This document shows positions 6,829 through 14,713 of a stretch of 36,332 nt of DNA, one piece after another. Below the pieces are notes generated by a model. It saw nothing but the letters and a program-made list of their open reading frames with translations, searched no databases and was not told where the DNA came from. Location of the stretch: contig NZ_JAEEAP010000040.1 in assembly GCF_016103465.1 (NCBI RefSeq), forward strand, positions 1 to 36,332, in the 5' to 3' direction. The stretch's first letter is position 1; each line of letters begins with the position of its first letter. Position numbers and translations under genes: made by a program. This DNA is from Streptomyces sabulosicollis (GTDB lineage Bacteria; Actinomycetota; Actinomycetes; Streptomycetales; Streptomycetaceae).

Positions 6829-7300
6829 TGCTACCGGCGCCCAGATCCTGGCGCCCACCGACCGGCCCGTACCGGCCATGGTCACCATCCCCGCGCCCGG
6901 CGCCCGCGAGCCCCTGATCACCGCCGAGCTGTTCACCAACGACGACCCCACCCCGCGCACGGTCGCGGCCGTCTACCCCTCGTGGGACTCTGACGCGGAC
7001 CTCGACGCGGCCGGGCTCGGGCAGCTCATCGCCAACATCATGGCCGCCCTGCCGCGCCTCCACGCGCTGCGTAACCAGCTCGCCGCCATCGAGCGCGGCG
7101 ACGCCGAATCCGCGGCCTATCTCGCGAGTCTGTCCGCCGAGGAGATCACGGCGCGGGGTGCGTTCTCCGTTGCGCTGGACGCGTTCCAGGCCGTGTTCGC
7201 CGCCTCGCAGAACCGGGTGCGGACCCGGGACGGGCTGCGTACCGCCGTCGACATGTACGCCACCGAGGCCCGCGCCAACCGTCAGGGGGCCCAGGCATGA
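6821..7300 (+). CDS. Hypothetical phage early protein
   Basis: I do not recognise this 159-aa product. It begins MSDATGAQILAPTDRPVPAM, is acidic, and the second half is predicted mostly helical (LGQLIANIMAALPRLHALRN and later segments). There is no signal peptide, membrane segment or cysteine motif. The start ATG 6821 has GGAAG six nt upstream and lies inside the end of the HTH gene; its stop overlaps the next start (ATGA). Position in an unbroken run of coupled genes between xis-like genes and the primase suggests an early, replication-linked role, which is inference only. Confidence 0.75.
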   Translation: MSDATGAQILAPTDRPVPAMVTIPAPGAREPLITAELFTNDDPTPRTVAAVYPSWDSDADLDAAGLGQLIANIMAALPRLHALRNQLAAIERGDAESAAYLASLSAEEITARGAFSVALDAFQAVFAASQNRVRTRDGLRTAVDMYATEARANRQGAQA

Positions 7301-7719
7301 GCGAGACCGCATCGGCCATCAACTTCGTCAACCTCATCCTCCAGGCTCAGATCACCATCGACGCCGACACCGGCAAGCCCTGGCTCATCGCGGCCGGTAA
7401 CACCGCCGACGACTGGGACGACACCACGCCCGACAAGCTGCGCGCCATGGCCGCCGACGCCCGCCAGCAGCTCGACCAGATCGAAGCCCTGGCCGCCCGA
7501 TACGAGGCCATCACCGCCATCCAGGAGCTTGTGGACAAGCACCACATCCGGCTCATGGAGATGCCCCGCGCCGAGTTCGGCGACCTCGGCGAACGCCTCT
7601 GCGGCTGGTACGGGGTCCTCGACGGGGACCGCGTCCTGGTCTTCCCCGACGAGCAGGACCCGGTCGAGCGGCTGAAGCTGGCCCGCTTCTTCATCGACCA
7701 CGCGGCGGCCAAAGCATGA
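7297..7719 (+). CDS. Hypothetical phage early protein
   Basis: Unrecognised 140-aa product, acidic, no membrane segment. A central helical stretch (KLRAMAADARQQLDQIEALA, about residues 47-66) could form a coiled coil. The start ATG 7297 overlaps the previous stop by 4 bp and is preceded by AGGGGG; the stop overlaps the next ATG by 4 bp. It belongs to the coupled early operon. No function is proposed. Confidence 0.75.
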   Translation: MSETASAINFVNLILQAQITIDADTGKPWLIAAGNTADDWDDTTPDKLRAMAADARQQLDQIEALAARYEAITAIQELVDKHHIRLMEMPRAEFGDLGERLCGWYGVLDGDRVLVFPDEQDPVERLKLARFFIDHAAAKA

Positions 7720-8051
7720 CCGCCCGCGACGACACCATGGCGGCCGGGGACCCCCCCGGCCGCCGGGCCCCACGCGAACTGACTGCGGGCAGCGTGCTCG
7801 GCCTCGACGGCAAGACGTACCCGCCCCGGCTCAGCGTCGACGACCGGCGCTTCCTCTTCGGCCGCGTCCACTACCTGAGCCACGACGAGCGTCTATCCGT
7901 CCGGCAGATCATCGACCGGCTCATCGCGGACCACGGCGTTCAGCGATCGGTCGGCTGGGTCTCCAGCACCCTACGGAAGCCCTGCACCGCATGTGTTCAG
8001 GCGCGGCGAAACGAGACACCTGAACACCCCGCCGCTGGGAGTGCCGGATGA
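7716..8051 (+). CDS. Hypothetical protein with possible HTH segment
   Basis: The 111-aa product has a disordered Pro/Arg N-terminus and then a region (about 60-90) reading SHDERLSVRQIIDRLIADHG and VQRSVGWVSSTLRK. That resembles a resolvase/transposase-type helix-turn-helix (a 'recognise, then VGWVSSTL' pattern). Two cysteines (CTAC) follow. It is coupled by ATGA overlaps on both sides. A DNA-binding role is plausible but unproven. Confidence 0.7.
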   Translation: MTARDDTMAAGDPPGRRAPRELTAGSVLGLDGKTYPPRLSVDDRRFLFGRVHYLSHDERLSVRQIIDRLIADHGVQRSVGWVSSTLRKPCTACVQARRNETPEHPAAGSAG

Positions 8052-8257
8052 CCGACAACCTCCGTCGCCCGGCCAGACCTCAGCGCGTCCTCGCCGCACT
8101 GTTCGTCGACCTCGAAGGCGTCCGCGCCCGATACGAGTGCCTGCGCTGTAGCACCACCGAAGGCCCCGTCCACGGCGCCGACGACGTCACCGCGTTCGTC
8201 GCCAGCATCCGCACCGAGCACCCCAAGCGGTGCCCGAAGCAGGGAGGGCGCCGATGA
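8048..8257 (+). CDS. Small CxxC...HxxxC zinc-finger-like protein
   Basis: The 69-aa product has C31-x2-C34 and H58-x3-C62, a spacing able to bind one zinc ion; the ends are basic. The start ATG 8048 overlaps the previous stop (ATGA) and has GGGAG upstream; the stop overlaps the next ATG. It probably contacts nucleic acid or protein, by inference. No family is recognised. Confidence 0.7.
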   Translation: MTDNLRRPARPQRVLAALFVDLEGVRARYECLRCSTTEGPVHGADDVTAFVASIRTEHPKRCPKQGGRR

Positions 8258-8679
8258 ACAACGTCGTCCACATCGAGGTCGGCCACCTCGAAGCCAAGGT
8301 GCACAGCCCATTCGAGGCCAAGGACGTGATCAAGGAACTGCCCCGCACCTGGCGACGCTGGGACAAGGACGGCAAGTGCTGGATCGTCGAGCTGTACGCC
8401 ATCGACACCCTCACGACCAGCCTCCGCCTGGCCGGGTTCACCGTCCGCACCACACACCAGACGGGATCTGAGCGCCGCTACAGCGCGCCGCCTCCCCGAC
8501 CCGAACGCAACCAGGGCACGTGGGCCGACGCCATGTACAACGCGCTCGGCAAAACCCTCGGCGACAAGGCGTACAAGGCCCTCGTCCCTGTCCTCCACCC
8601 CGACCGCGGCGGCGACACCGTCTGCATGCAGCAGCTCAACGCGGCCCGCGACAAGGCCAAGCTCCAACCCACCCGGTGA
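8254..8679 (+). CDS. Phage protein with C-terminal HPD (DnaJ-like) motif
   Basis: The 141-aa product starts at ATG 8254 after a strong AGGGAGGG. Residues 1-75 or so form a compact alpha/beta region (VVHIEVGHLEAKVHSPFEAK, RTWRRWDKDGKCWIVEL). The C-terminal 45 residues read KALVPVLHPDRGGDTVCMQQ and LNAARDKAKLQ, matching the helix II-HPD-helix III pattern of J-domains, including HPDRGGD. Known: the HPD loop stimulates DnaK ATPase; some viral replication proteins carry J-domains. The gene lies 81 bp before the primase/ATPase gene, so recruitment of host DnaK to a replication complex is a possible role (inference). Confidence 0.75.
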   Translation: MNNVVHIEVGHLEAKVHSPFEAKDVIKELPRTWRRWDKDGKCWIVELYAIDTLTTSLRLAGFTVRTTHQTGSERRYSAPPPRPERNQGTWADAMYNALGKTLGDKAYKALVPVLHPDRGGDTVCMQQLNAARDKAKLQPTR

Positions 8680-8760
8680 CGCGAACGCGCGGCGCTGTCA
8701 GCGGCAGCGCCGCGCCCTCACGAACACCATCGCCAGCACGGGAAACGAGAGACCACGTTC

Positions 8761-11433
8761 GTGAACACCACCACCGAGCCACTGGCCGCAGACCCGGACA
8801 CCATCCGGGCATGGCTCGCACCCCGTTTCGAGGCGCCGGGCCTCGTTTCGATCTGCTCCAAGAACAACTGGACCGGCATCCAGACCAACGACCTCGACCG
8901 CGCCGTCAACTGGGTGATGACCCAGGACCGCGCCGGGGCCGAAGGCATCTACTGCCGCGTCACCACCGTCACCAGCCGCTTCCCCGCCGGAACTCGCGGC
9001 AGCGCCCGCGACTCCCGCGCCCTCGGCGGCATGTGGTCCGACATCGACTACGGCAACAGCCTCCACAAAGCGACCGGCCTGCCCGCCGACATCGACGAGG
9101 CCCGCGACATTCCACGCTTCGCCAAACTCCCAGAGCCCACCCGCGTCGAGCATTCCGGCGGTGGCCTCTACGCCTGGTGGGAGTTCGACCGGCCGCTCGT
9201 CATCGGCGAGGACATCGACTTCGACGAGGCTGCCGACCTCGCTGGGGTCTGGCAGAACATCCTCGCCAACGGCGCGAAGTCCATGGGCCTGAGCTACGGC
9301 ACCGGCGTCAGGGACTTGGCACGGGTGCTGCGCCTGCCCGGCACCGTCAACCGCAAGCCTGGCCGGGTGCCCGTCCTGTGCCAAGTCATCGAGGAAGCCG
9401 GGCACCGCTACGGCCTCGACGAGATGCGAAAGCTGGCCGAGGACCTGAAGCCGAAGCCGAAGAAGCGCACTCCGCCGAAGACGGATGCCCCGCGCAGGAA
9501 GGCGCCCGGCACCTCTGGCCTGGGCGCCGCGCGCGGCCCCATGGAGATCCTCGGCGATCACGCCTGCTGCGGCGAGATCCTGATGCACGTCGGCGCCACC
9601 TACGCCGAGCAGTACCCGGGCAGCTGCTCCTACTGCGGCAGCAGCTGCCAGCGCTGGAACCGGCCTGGCTGGGACGAGACCTGCTCCAAGGACGGGATCG
9701 CTGTCCACAAGGAAGGCGCCGCGGTCACCATCCGCAGCGACAACTTCCCGGGCATCACCGCCGCCGCCATCGGACACGTGCTCTCCCCCGGGCAGCTATT
9801 CGCCGCGCTACACCACGGCGGCGACGAGTCCGAGGCATCCCGCGACATCATCCGCGCGGCGCACGGCCGCGATGGAGCAACCACCGCCGCCCACGCCCTG
9901 CCCGCCGCCGTCCTCGACGACGTTCGGCACGCCACTGCTCGCGAAGACGACGAGCCGACCGAACAACCGGAGCCGGACACGACCGTCGCCGACGAACCGG
10001 AGGCGCCGCCCGCCGGATCGCCTGCTGCCCTACTCGCCGACTTCCTGGAACAGTTGCGGAAGTACGTCCACCTCACCGACCATGGGCACGTCATCTTCGC
10101 CCTCGCCGTAGCCGTGTCCTCCGATCTGGACGGCGAACCCCTCTGGGGGATGCTCGTCGGACCGCCGTCCGGCGGGAAGAGCGAGGCCGTCAAGGCGCTC
10201 GACGACATCGCCGACGAACACGTCGACGACATCACCGGACCCGCCCTGCTGTCGTGGATGCCCGGCAAGAATCCCAAGCCCGCCGGCATCCTCACCCGCA
10301 TTCCCAGCCGCGCGTTCGTCAGTATCAGCGATTTCTCGACCGTCCTCGCCACGTCCGACCGCGGCGGACGCGACACCCTGTTCGCCCTGCTGCGCCGCGC
10401 CTATGACGGGCACGTCGTCCGCGAGGTCGGCAACAGCCCGCGGCCCCTCACCTGGACGGGGCGGCTGACCCTGCTCGCCGCCGTCACCCCAGCGATCGAC
10501 AACTTCTCCTCCCACACCGACGCACTCGGCCCGCGCTGGCTCTACTGCCGCCTGCCCGAGACCGACAACGCACACAAGAAGGCCACCGTCCGCAAGCGCC
10601 GGAAGATCGACGGGCTTGCAGAGATGCAGGCCGAGGCCCGGCGGCGCGCCTCCGCGCTCGTTCGTGCCGCCCGCGACGCCGTGACCGACGTCGAACTGGA
10701 CGACGAGATGTACGACCAGCTTGAGGACGCGGCCATGCTCACGTGCCTCGGGCGCGCCGCCGTGCCCCGGCACGCCTACGGCAAGCGCGAGATCGACGGC
10801 ATCCCCGTCATCGAGGAGCCCGCCCGCGTCACCGGTCAGATCGTGTCCCTCGCCAAGTCGCTGCTTGCCCTCGGCGTGCCCCGCGGCCAGGCTCTGGCGC
10901 TCGCCGGAAAGTGCGCGCTCGACACCGTGCCCCAGGCGCGACTGCAGATCCTGCGCCAGCTGGCACAGGGCGAGCCGCTCACGGTGTCCGAGGTGCGCCG
11001 CCGCACCGGCCTGAACCGGCACGTCGCGCGGCGGGCCTTGGAGGACATGGAGGTGCTCGACCTCACCACCTGCCTGCGCAGCCAGCAGGACGAGGAGACG
11101 GAGGAGACCGGGTTCCCGTCCACAAACCCGTGGCAGTTGGGCGCGGAGAAGGCGCTCGTGGTTCGGGTGTTCGACGCGCAGACCGCTACCGAACAAGAGA
11201 GCGATTCTGAGGGCTCTCCCTTGGCACGAAGTGTTGGTTACCAAACCCCAACCCCCCAAAAAAGAGGGGTTGATGATCAAGAAACGAGCTCGTCGGAGGG
11301 TTCCGGTACGCGCGCAACCCACACTTCGGGCCAAGCAACACCCCAGGCAGCGCCCCCACCCGAGCCCGAAGACGTCGGGCTATGGGACGTGCCCCTCGAA
11401 GAGCCTGACGACTACTGGGCGGAAGCGAGCTGA
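8761..11433 (+). CDS. Primase-polymerase / ATPase replication protein
   Basis: The 890-aa product starts at GTG 8761; the ribosome site is weak. Seen: an archaeo-eukaryotic-primase-like N-terminal domain with the metal motif WSDID (92-96), SGGGLYAWWEF (132-142) and RVLRLPGTVNRKP (188-200); a Cys cluster around 265-300 (HACCGEIL, CSYCGSSC) that may bind zinc; a Walker A motif GPPSGGKS at 467-474 with following AAA/SF3-like segments (SISDFSTVLA; TLLAAVTPAID); a winged-helix-like segment near 735-765 (LTVSEVRRRTGLNRHVARRAL); and a low-complexity C-terminus. Known: primase fused to a ring ATPase initiates replication in many phages and plasmids. Here it would unwind and prime phage DNA with the downstream SSB. 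Confidence 0.88.
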   Translation: MNTTTEPLAADPDTIRAWLAPRFEAPGLVSICSKNNWTGIQTNDLDRAVNWVMTQDRAGAEGIYCRVTTVTSRFPAGTRGSARDSRALGGMWSDIDYGNSLHKATGLPADIDEARDIPRFAKLPEPTRVEHSGGGLYAWWEFDRPLVIGEDIDFDEAADLAGVWQNILANGAKSMGLSYGTGVRDLARVLRLPGTVNRKPGRVPVLCQVIEEAGHRYGLDEMRKLAEDLKPKPKKRTPPKTDAPRRKAPGTSGLGAARGPMEILGDHACCGEILMHVGATYAEQYPGSCSYCGSSCQRWNRPGWDETCSKDGIAVHKEGAAVTIRSDNFPGITAAAIGHVLSPGQLFAALHHGGDESEASRDIIRAAHGRDGATTAAHALPAAVLDDVRHATAREDDEPTEQPEPDTTVADEPEAPPAGSPAALLADFLEQLRKYVHLTDHGHVIFALAVAVSSDLDGEPLWGMLVGPPSGGKSEAVKALDDIADEHVDDITGPALLSWMPGKNPKPAGILTRIPSRAFVSISDFSTVLATSDRGGRDTLFALLRRAYDGHVVREVGNSPRPLTWTGRLTLLAAVTPAIDNFSSHTDALGPRWLYCRLPETDNAHKKATVRKRRKIDGLAEMQAEARRRASALVRAARDAVTDVELDDEMYDQLEDAAMLTCLGRAAVPRHAYGKREIDGIPVIEEPARVTGQIVSLAKSLLALGVPRGQALALAGKCALDTVPQARLQILRQLAQGEPLTVSEVRRRTGLNRHVARRALEDMEVLDLTTCLRSQQDEETEETGFPSTNPWQLGAEKALVVRVFDAQTATEQESDSEGSPLARSVGYQTPTPQKRGVDDQETSSSEGSGTRATHTSGQATPQAAPPPEPEDVGLWDVPLEEPDDYWAEAS

Positions 11434-11442
11434 GGACTCCTC

Positions 11443-11661
11443 GTGAACGTCGATGACGTCATAGCCGAGCGCATCGAAGCTGCCCGCCGCCGTATCGAGG
11501 CGGCCAAGCAGCGCCGGGCCGTCCTCGCTGCCGCCCGCCAGCGCGGCCTCGCCCAACGCCACGCCGCCAAACTCCGCAACCAGGCTTCCGCCCGCACGAC
11601 GGGCGGATCCGCGACTCCGACCGACGGAGCCGCGAACGACAGCACCGAGGAGAACCAGTGA
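11443..11661 (+). CDS. Small charged helical protein
   Basis: The 72-aa product has a long Arg/Ala/Glu helix (VIAERIEAARRRIEAAKQRR, about residues 6-25, continuing to 45) that could be a coiled coil, then a disordered Thr/Ser/Asp tail. GTG 11443 has GAGGAC upstream and lies 9 bp after the primase stop; the stop overlaps the next GTG (GTGA). Function is unknown. Confidence 0.65.
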   Translation: MNVDDVIAERIEAARRRIEAAKQRRAVLAAARQRGLAQRHAAKLRNQASARTTGGSATPTDGAANDSTEENQ

Positions 11662-12026
11662 CCACCACCCCGAACGCCATCCTGATCAACCTCGACGGCC
11701 ATACCGTTCGCATCACCCTGCCCGACGACCCCGATCAGCGGGCCACCGTCATCAAGGCCGTCACCAACAGCCACGACCTTGAAGCCGTCGACCTCACCAC
11801 CAACTGGGCCATGTGGCTCGACGAGACCGGCGGCATGCTCGGCCAGCACCGCCGCTCCCTCAACCCGGTCGCGACCCTCCTGGCCAACCGGTACGGGGTG
11901 CACGGCGGTATCCGCGGCCCGGTCGTAATCACCGGGACTTCCCCCGCGGGCACGGTCCCGCTCACGGCGGAAGACCTGGCCAACCTCGAGTCCGTCATCG
12001 GCGAGGCCGCCGATATCCCCGGCTGA
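11658..12026 (+). CDS. Hypothetical phage early protein
   Basis: Unrecognised 122-aa product with mixed alpha/beta character ([20 protein letters not shown] at residues 7-26 looks like a beta hairpin), no cysteine or membrane motif. It is coupled to the upstream gene by a GTGA overlap with GAGGAG as ribosome site. It is followed by a hairpin, so it is probably the last gene of the replication transcript segment. Confidence 0.72.
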   Translation: MTTTPNAILINLDGHTVRITLPDDPDQRATVIKAVTNSHDLEAVDLTTNWAMWLDETGGMLGQHRRSLNPVATLLANRYGVHGGIRGPVVITGTSPAGTVPLTAEDLANLESVIGEAADIPG

Positions 12027-12040
12027 CCCGCACGCACACC

Positions 12041-12067
12041 GGCCGCCCCGCGGGAACCGGGGCGGCC
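12041..12067 (+). terminator. Intergenic GC hairpin upstream of ssb
   Basis: GGCCGCCCC and GGGGCGGCC form a perfect 9-bp stem with a 9-nt loop, in the 113-bp gap before ssb. There is no T-run. It may terminate or attenuate transcription, or stabilise the upstream mRNA end. Confidence 0.5.
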
Positions 12068-12139
12068 TCCCGCCCAGCATCCCGCAAACCTGGTCCGCAG
12101 ATTGTGCGCACCAGGGCCACAAACCCGAAGGAGTTCGCC

Positions 12140-12652
12140 ATGGCTGGCGAGACCGTCATCACCCTGATCGGCAACCTGGTCGACGACCCCGAGCTGCGTT
12201 TCACTCCGTCCGGTGCGGCGGTCGCGAAGTTCCGGGTCGCCTCCACCCCGCGCACCTTCAACAAGAACACCAACCAGTGGGAGGACGGCGAGTCCCTCTT
12301 CCTCACCTGCTCGGTGTGGCGGCAGGCCGCCGAGCACGTGGCCGAGTCCCTCGCCCGCGGCATGCGCGTCATCGTGCAGGGCCGTCTGAAGCAGCGGTCC
12401 TATGAGGACCGCGAGGGCGTGAAGCGCACCGTGTACGAGCTCGACGTCGACGAGGTCGGCCCGTCGCTGCGGAACGCCACGGCGAAGGTTACCAAGGCCA
12501 CCGGCGGCGGCCAGCAGCAGGGGCAGGCCGACCCGTGGGCCGGTGCCAAGCCCGCCGGCCCCAACGGTCAGGCGCAGGGCGGCGGGTGGTCAACCACCCA
12601 GCAGCAGCCCGCGCCCGCCAGCGGCGGCGACTCGGATGAGCCCCCGTTCTAG
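12140..12652 (+). CDS. ssb: Single-stranded DNA-binding protein
   Basis: The 170-aa product is a typical bacterial-type SSB. Seen: an OB-fold in residues 1-112 ([20 protein letters not shown], then [46 protein letters not shown]), a Gly/Gln/Pro-rich linker, and an acidic tip ending DEPPF. Known: tetrameric SSB coats single-stranded DNA and the acidic tip recruits replication and repair partners. ATG 12140 has GAAGGAG six nt upstream. As a phage copy it probably serves the primase/ATPase encoded 700 bp upstream. It is likely distinct from the host's own ssb. Confidence 0.95.
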   Translation: MAGETVITLIGNLVDDPELRFTPSGAAVAKFRVASTPRTFNKNTNQWEDGESLFLTCSVWRQAAEHVAESLARGMRVIVQGRLKQRSYEDREGVKRTVYELDVDEVGPSLRNATAKVTKATGGGQQQGQADPWAGAKPAGPNGQAQGGGWSTTQQQPAPASGGDSDEPPF

Positions 12653-12705
12653 ATCACGAACCTGACGTTGCCGACACCGGCAAGATCGCAGAAGGAGAAC
12701 CCGTC

Positions 12706-12894
12706 ATGACCGAGAACGAGATCCAGTGGTTGGCGTTGGGCTTCACGCTCGGCCTGTACGTGATGCTGGCGGCGCAGATCCTCGGCGGCATGCTCGACGA
12801 CCGCCGCGACCGCCGCGCCATCCAGCATGCCGAGAAGGGGTCCTGCCTAGTCAGTACCCCCGGGGGTGACCAGCGGGGCGCGGCGCATGAGTGA
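12706..12894 (+). CDS. Small single-pass membrane protein
   Basis: The 62-aa product has one hydrophobic segment (LALGFTLGLYVMLAAQILGG, about residues 9-28) followed by a basic cytoplasmic-type stretch (DDRRDRRA), predicting N-out/C-in topology. ATG 12706 follows AGAAGGAG. The stop overlaps the next gene by 8 bp. Function is unknown. Confidence 0.7.
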   Translation: MTENEIQWLALGFTLGLYVMLAAQILGGMLDDRRDRRAIQHAEKGSCLVSTPGGDQRGAAHE

Positions 12895-13534
12895 GTGCCT
12901 GCTCTGTGAGCGCGGCCTGCGCGAGGACGAGACTGCCCGGATCGCCTGCCGCCTCTGTCAGACCGCGCTCGCGGGGCAGCTGCGCGAGCTGCCCAAGCTC
13001 TACCGGCAGCTCGGCGCCGGGCTGCTCCCCGGCGCTGGCGACCGGGGGCCGGCCGTCTCCGGCTCCCGGGGTCACGGCCTGCCGGTCAACGAGGACGCCC
13101 TCGACCTCCGCGCCTGGGGCGGCATGGTGTCCGCCCTTCAGGCCCACGAGGACGACTGGCGGCGCGCCCTGGGCATGCCGGTCGCCCCGTTCCGTGGCAG
13201 CGTCGAGCAGACCCTGACCGCGGTGGTGGAGTTCCTGGCCGGGCATCTGTGGTGGGCGTGCGAGAAGTACCCGGACGTGGACGGGCTCGCCGAGGACGTG
13301 CGGCGACTGCGCGGCGCAGCGCTGTCCGTCGTGGACCCGGAGGATCCGGCGACGAAGGTGCGGCGCATCGGGTACTGCCCGGCGGTGTACGAGGACGGCG
13401 CGGTATGCGGTGCGGTGCTGCGGCACCGGCCGGGGACCCGATCGGTGGAATGCCGTTGGTGCGGCGCGTCCTACCCGCCGTCGTCCTGGCCGGAGTTGGC
13501 CCGCGCGCAGGAGTCGAGCGGCGCAGCGTGCTGA
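12887..13534 (+). CDS. Two-zinc-ribbon hypothetical protein
   Basis: The 215-aa product has an N-terminal ribbon, C4-x2-C7 with C21-x2-C24, and a C-terminal ribbon, C164-x9-C174 with C189-x2-C192 (GYCPAVYEDGAVCG and ECRWCGASYP). Between them is a helical domain with a WWACEKY element near 122-128. ATG 12887 was preferred over a GTG at 12866 because it sits right before the first cysteine ribbon. Similar two-ribbon proteins of unknown role are frequent in actinophage early regions, to my recollection. DNA binding or host-polymerase interaction is possible. Confidence 0.78.
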   Translation: MSECLLCERGLREDETARIACRLCQTALAGQLRELPKLYRQLGAGLLPGAGDRGPAVSGSRGHGLPVNEDALDLRAWGGMVSALQAHEDDWRRALGMPVAPFRGSVEQTLTAVVEFLAGHLWWACEKYPDVDGLAEDVRRLRGAALSVVDPEDPATKVRRIGYCPAVYEDGAVCGAVLRHRPGTRSVECRWCGASYPPSSWPELARAQESSGAAC

Positions 13535-13549
13535 CTATCGCAGGCCCCC

Positions 13550-13577
13550 TTGTGTACAACCCGGGGTGTGATACTCT
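13550..13577 (+). promoter_or_regulatory. Possible promoter for a leaderless regulator gene
   Basis: TTGTGT (13550-13555) and TACTCT (13572-13577) have a 16-bp spacer; GATACT (13570-13575) is an alternative -10. A transcript would begin at about 13583-13585, exactly where the GTG start at 13585 lies. The segment GGGTGTGATACTCTCGGAG resembles GGGTGTAACACTCGGAG at 18393. Confidence 0.4.
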
Positions 13578-13584
13578 CGGAGAG

Positions 13585-13794
13585 GTGGAAACGCCCCCAT
13601 GGAGGGACCGCATCCGCGCGGAAGACGAGTTGCTGGAACAGCTCGAAAACCAAGCGGAGCAGGCCCGCAAGAGACGAGCTGAAGCCCTGAAGGAAGGGGC
13701 TAAGGAGCTCGGCAGCATCTACAAGGTCGCGAAGCATCTGGGCCTCAGCTGGACCGCCGTAGCGAACGCGATCAAGAAGTACCTAACCGAATAG
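13585..13794 (+). CDS. Small coiled-coil plus HTH protein, possibly leaderless mRNA
   Basis: The 69-aa product has a charged helix (residues 10-40: DELLEQLENQAEQARKRRAE) and a C-terminal helix-turn-helix (GSIYKVAKHLGLSWTAVANA, 43-62, then IKKYL). The frame is open further upstream, but those residues look like read-through of the preceding gene on another frame. GTG 13585 lies immediately after a promoter-like element. A GGAGAG abuts the GTG, too close to act as a ribosome site, which supports a leaderless start. It is a likely DNA-binding regulator with its own promoter, separate from the upstream operon. Confidence 0.68.
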   Translation: METPPWRDRIRAEDELLEQLENQAEQARKRRAEALKEGAKELGSIYKVAKHLGLSWTAVANAIKKYLTE

Positions 13795-13814
13795 ACGAGG
13801 GCCGGACAGCAGCT

Positions 13815-13840
13815 CTCCCAGGTGCTGGAACACCAGGGAG
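13815..13840 (+). terminator. Imperfect hairpin after the small HTH gene
   Basis: CTCCCAGGTG and CACCAGGGAG pair with one mismatch in ten around a 6-nt loop, 20 bp after the stop at 13794. The 100-bp gap up to 13894 holds nothing else I can name except the AGGAG of the next gene. Confidence 0.4.
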
Positions 13841-13894
13841 GCGATCGCACCGCCCGACCCTCTACCGAACATCCTGACGACACCAGGAGTCGGC

Positions 13895-14056
13895 ATGACC
13901 GATCATTTCTCGGGCCCCAGTGCGCCCGCAAGTTCCCCGCCCGAACGGCGCCTCATCGCCGTCGGCACCATCCGCCGCCCCGGCGGCCGCACCATCACCG
14001 TGCGCGCCACCGCGGCCGGCGTCACCGGCACCAGCCGCCCGGCGGTGAAGCGGTGA
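13895..14056 (+). CDS. Short basic hypothetical protein
   Basis: The 53-aa product runs from ATG 13895, preceded by CCAGGAG with an ideal spacer, to TGA at 14054. Its stop overlaps the next GTG by 4 bp (GTGA), the same coupling style used throughout the region. It is Ser/Pro-rich at the N-terminus, then basic with beta character (RRLIAVGTIRRPGGRTITVR). Function is unknown. Confidence 0.65.
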   Translation: MTDHFSGPSAPASSPPERRLIAVGTIRRPGGRTITVRATAAGVTGTSRPAVKR

Positions 14057-14340
14057 CCCACAACCTCCCCGAGCCCGTCGCCGACCTGCTGCGCGCCGTC
14101 CTCGAAGCGCTCGACATCCCGCACCCCGCCACCTTCGGCGACAGCGAGATCCACGCCCGCGTCCTCGCCGACCGGGTCATGCACACGGTGGTCGCCCTGC
14201 ACGGCGTCCTCGACGAGCGCGCCGCCGGGCACCTCGACATCGAGTGGACCACCTCCTACCTCCGGAAGCGGCTCGCCGAGCACCCGCCGACCGGCTACCG
14301 CGCCGCCGGCATCCCGCGCCCGGGTGGTGAGCGGCCGTGA
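14053..14340 (+). CDS. Hypothetical phage early protein
   Basis: The 95-aa product starts MTHNLPEPVADLLRAVLEAL. It is helical and slightly acidic with several histidines (HARVLADRVMHTVVALHGVL). GTG 14053 is chosen for the GTGA overlap; the frame is open further upstream, but that stretch is a His/Arg-rich shadow of the preceding gene. The stop overlaps the next GTG. Widespread small proteins of this style occur in Streptomyces phages; no function is known to me. Confidence 0.75.
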   Translation: MTHNLPEPVADLLRAVLEALDIPHPATFGDSEIHARVLADRVMHTVVALHGVLDERAAGHLDIEWTTSYLRKRLAEHPPTGYRAAGIPRPGGERP

Positions 14341-14522
14341 AGCTGCCCACCTTCGTGCCGTCGCTCCCGGCCGCCATCGCGACCGCCCGCGAGTACCTCG
14401 CCCAGGCCGAGCGCGCTGACATCCACGACCACGGCCGGATGATCGAGTCGCACGCCTCCCTCACCGTCTGCCTGGCCGCCCTGCTGGGCGCGCTCGACGC
14501 CGAGCAGGAGGTGACCCGGTGA
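14337..14522 (+). CDS. Hypothetical small helical protein
   Basis: The 61-aa product has two predicted helices (AAIATAREYLAQAERADIHD and ASLTVCLAALLGALDAEQEV). The second is moderately hydrophobic but short for a membrane span. It is coupled by GTGA overlaps to both neighbours. Confidence 0.68.
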   Translation: MKLPTFVPSLPAAIATAREYLAQAERADIHDHGRMIESHASLTVCLAALLGALDAEQEVTR

Positions 14523-14713
14523 AGCTCCTCGGCTTCCGGTCCGGCAGCACCGGCCGCCCCGCCCAGACCCGCCGCCGTGACGCCGACCTCTCCACCAAGC
14601 ACAGCGAAGAGGCGACCGTCGAGGCGTGCCGCACCGATTACGTGGTCGGCGCCCCGGAGCGCGCAGCGTTCGATGCCCGCGTCCGCGCTGACGAGTCGGA
14701 GGCCCAGCGATGA
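14519..14713 (+). CDS. Hypothetical small polar protein
   Basis: The 64-aa product is basic and rich in Arg, Ser and Thr at its N-terminus, acidic at the C-terminus, with no motif recognised. GTG 14519 overlaps the previous stop; the stop overlaps the next ATG (ATGA). Support for coding comes from the coupling and the third-position GC bias. Confidence 0.62.
   Translation: MKLLGFRSGSTGRPAQTRRRDADLSTKHSEEATVEACRTDYVVGAPERAAFDARVRADESEAQR

Noticed and set aside
8520-10406. 628-codon plus-strand frame overlapping the primase gene
   Set aside because: It is extremely Arg/Pro/His-rich, has no domain, and overlaps a gene with clear primase and Walker motifs.
11249-11272. CAACCCC-A6-GGGGTTG hairpin with an A-run inside the primase/ATPase gene, as a second frameshift site
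   Set aside because: The A-run does not form an X-XXY-YYZ heptamer in the reading frame, and the alternative frame gives only a basic shadow. It lies in the low-complexity C-terminal tail.
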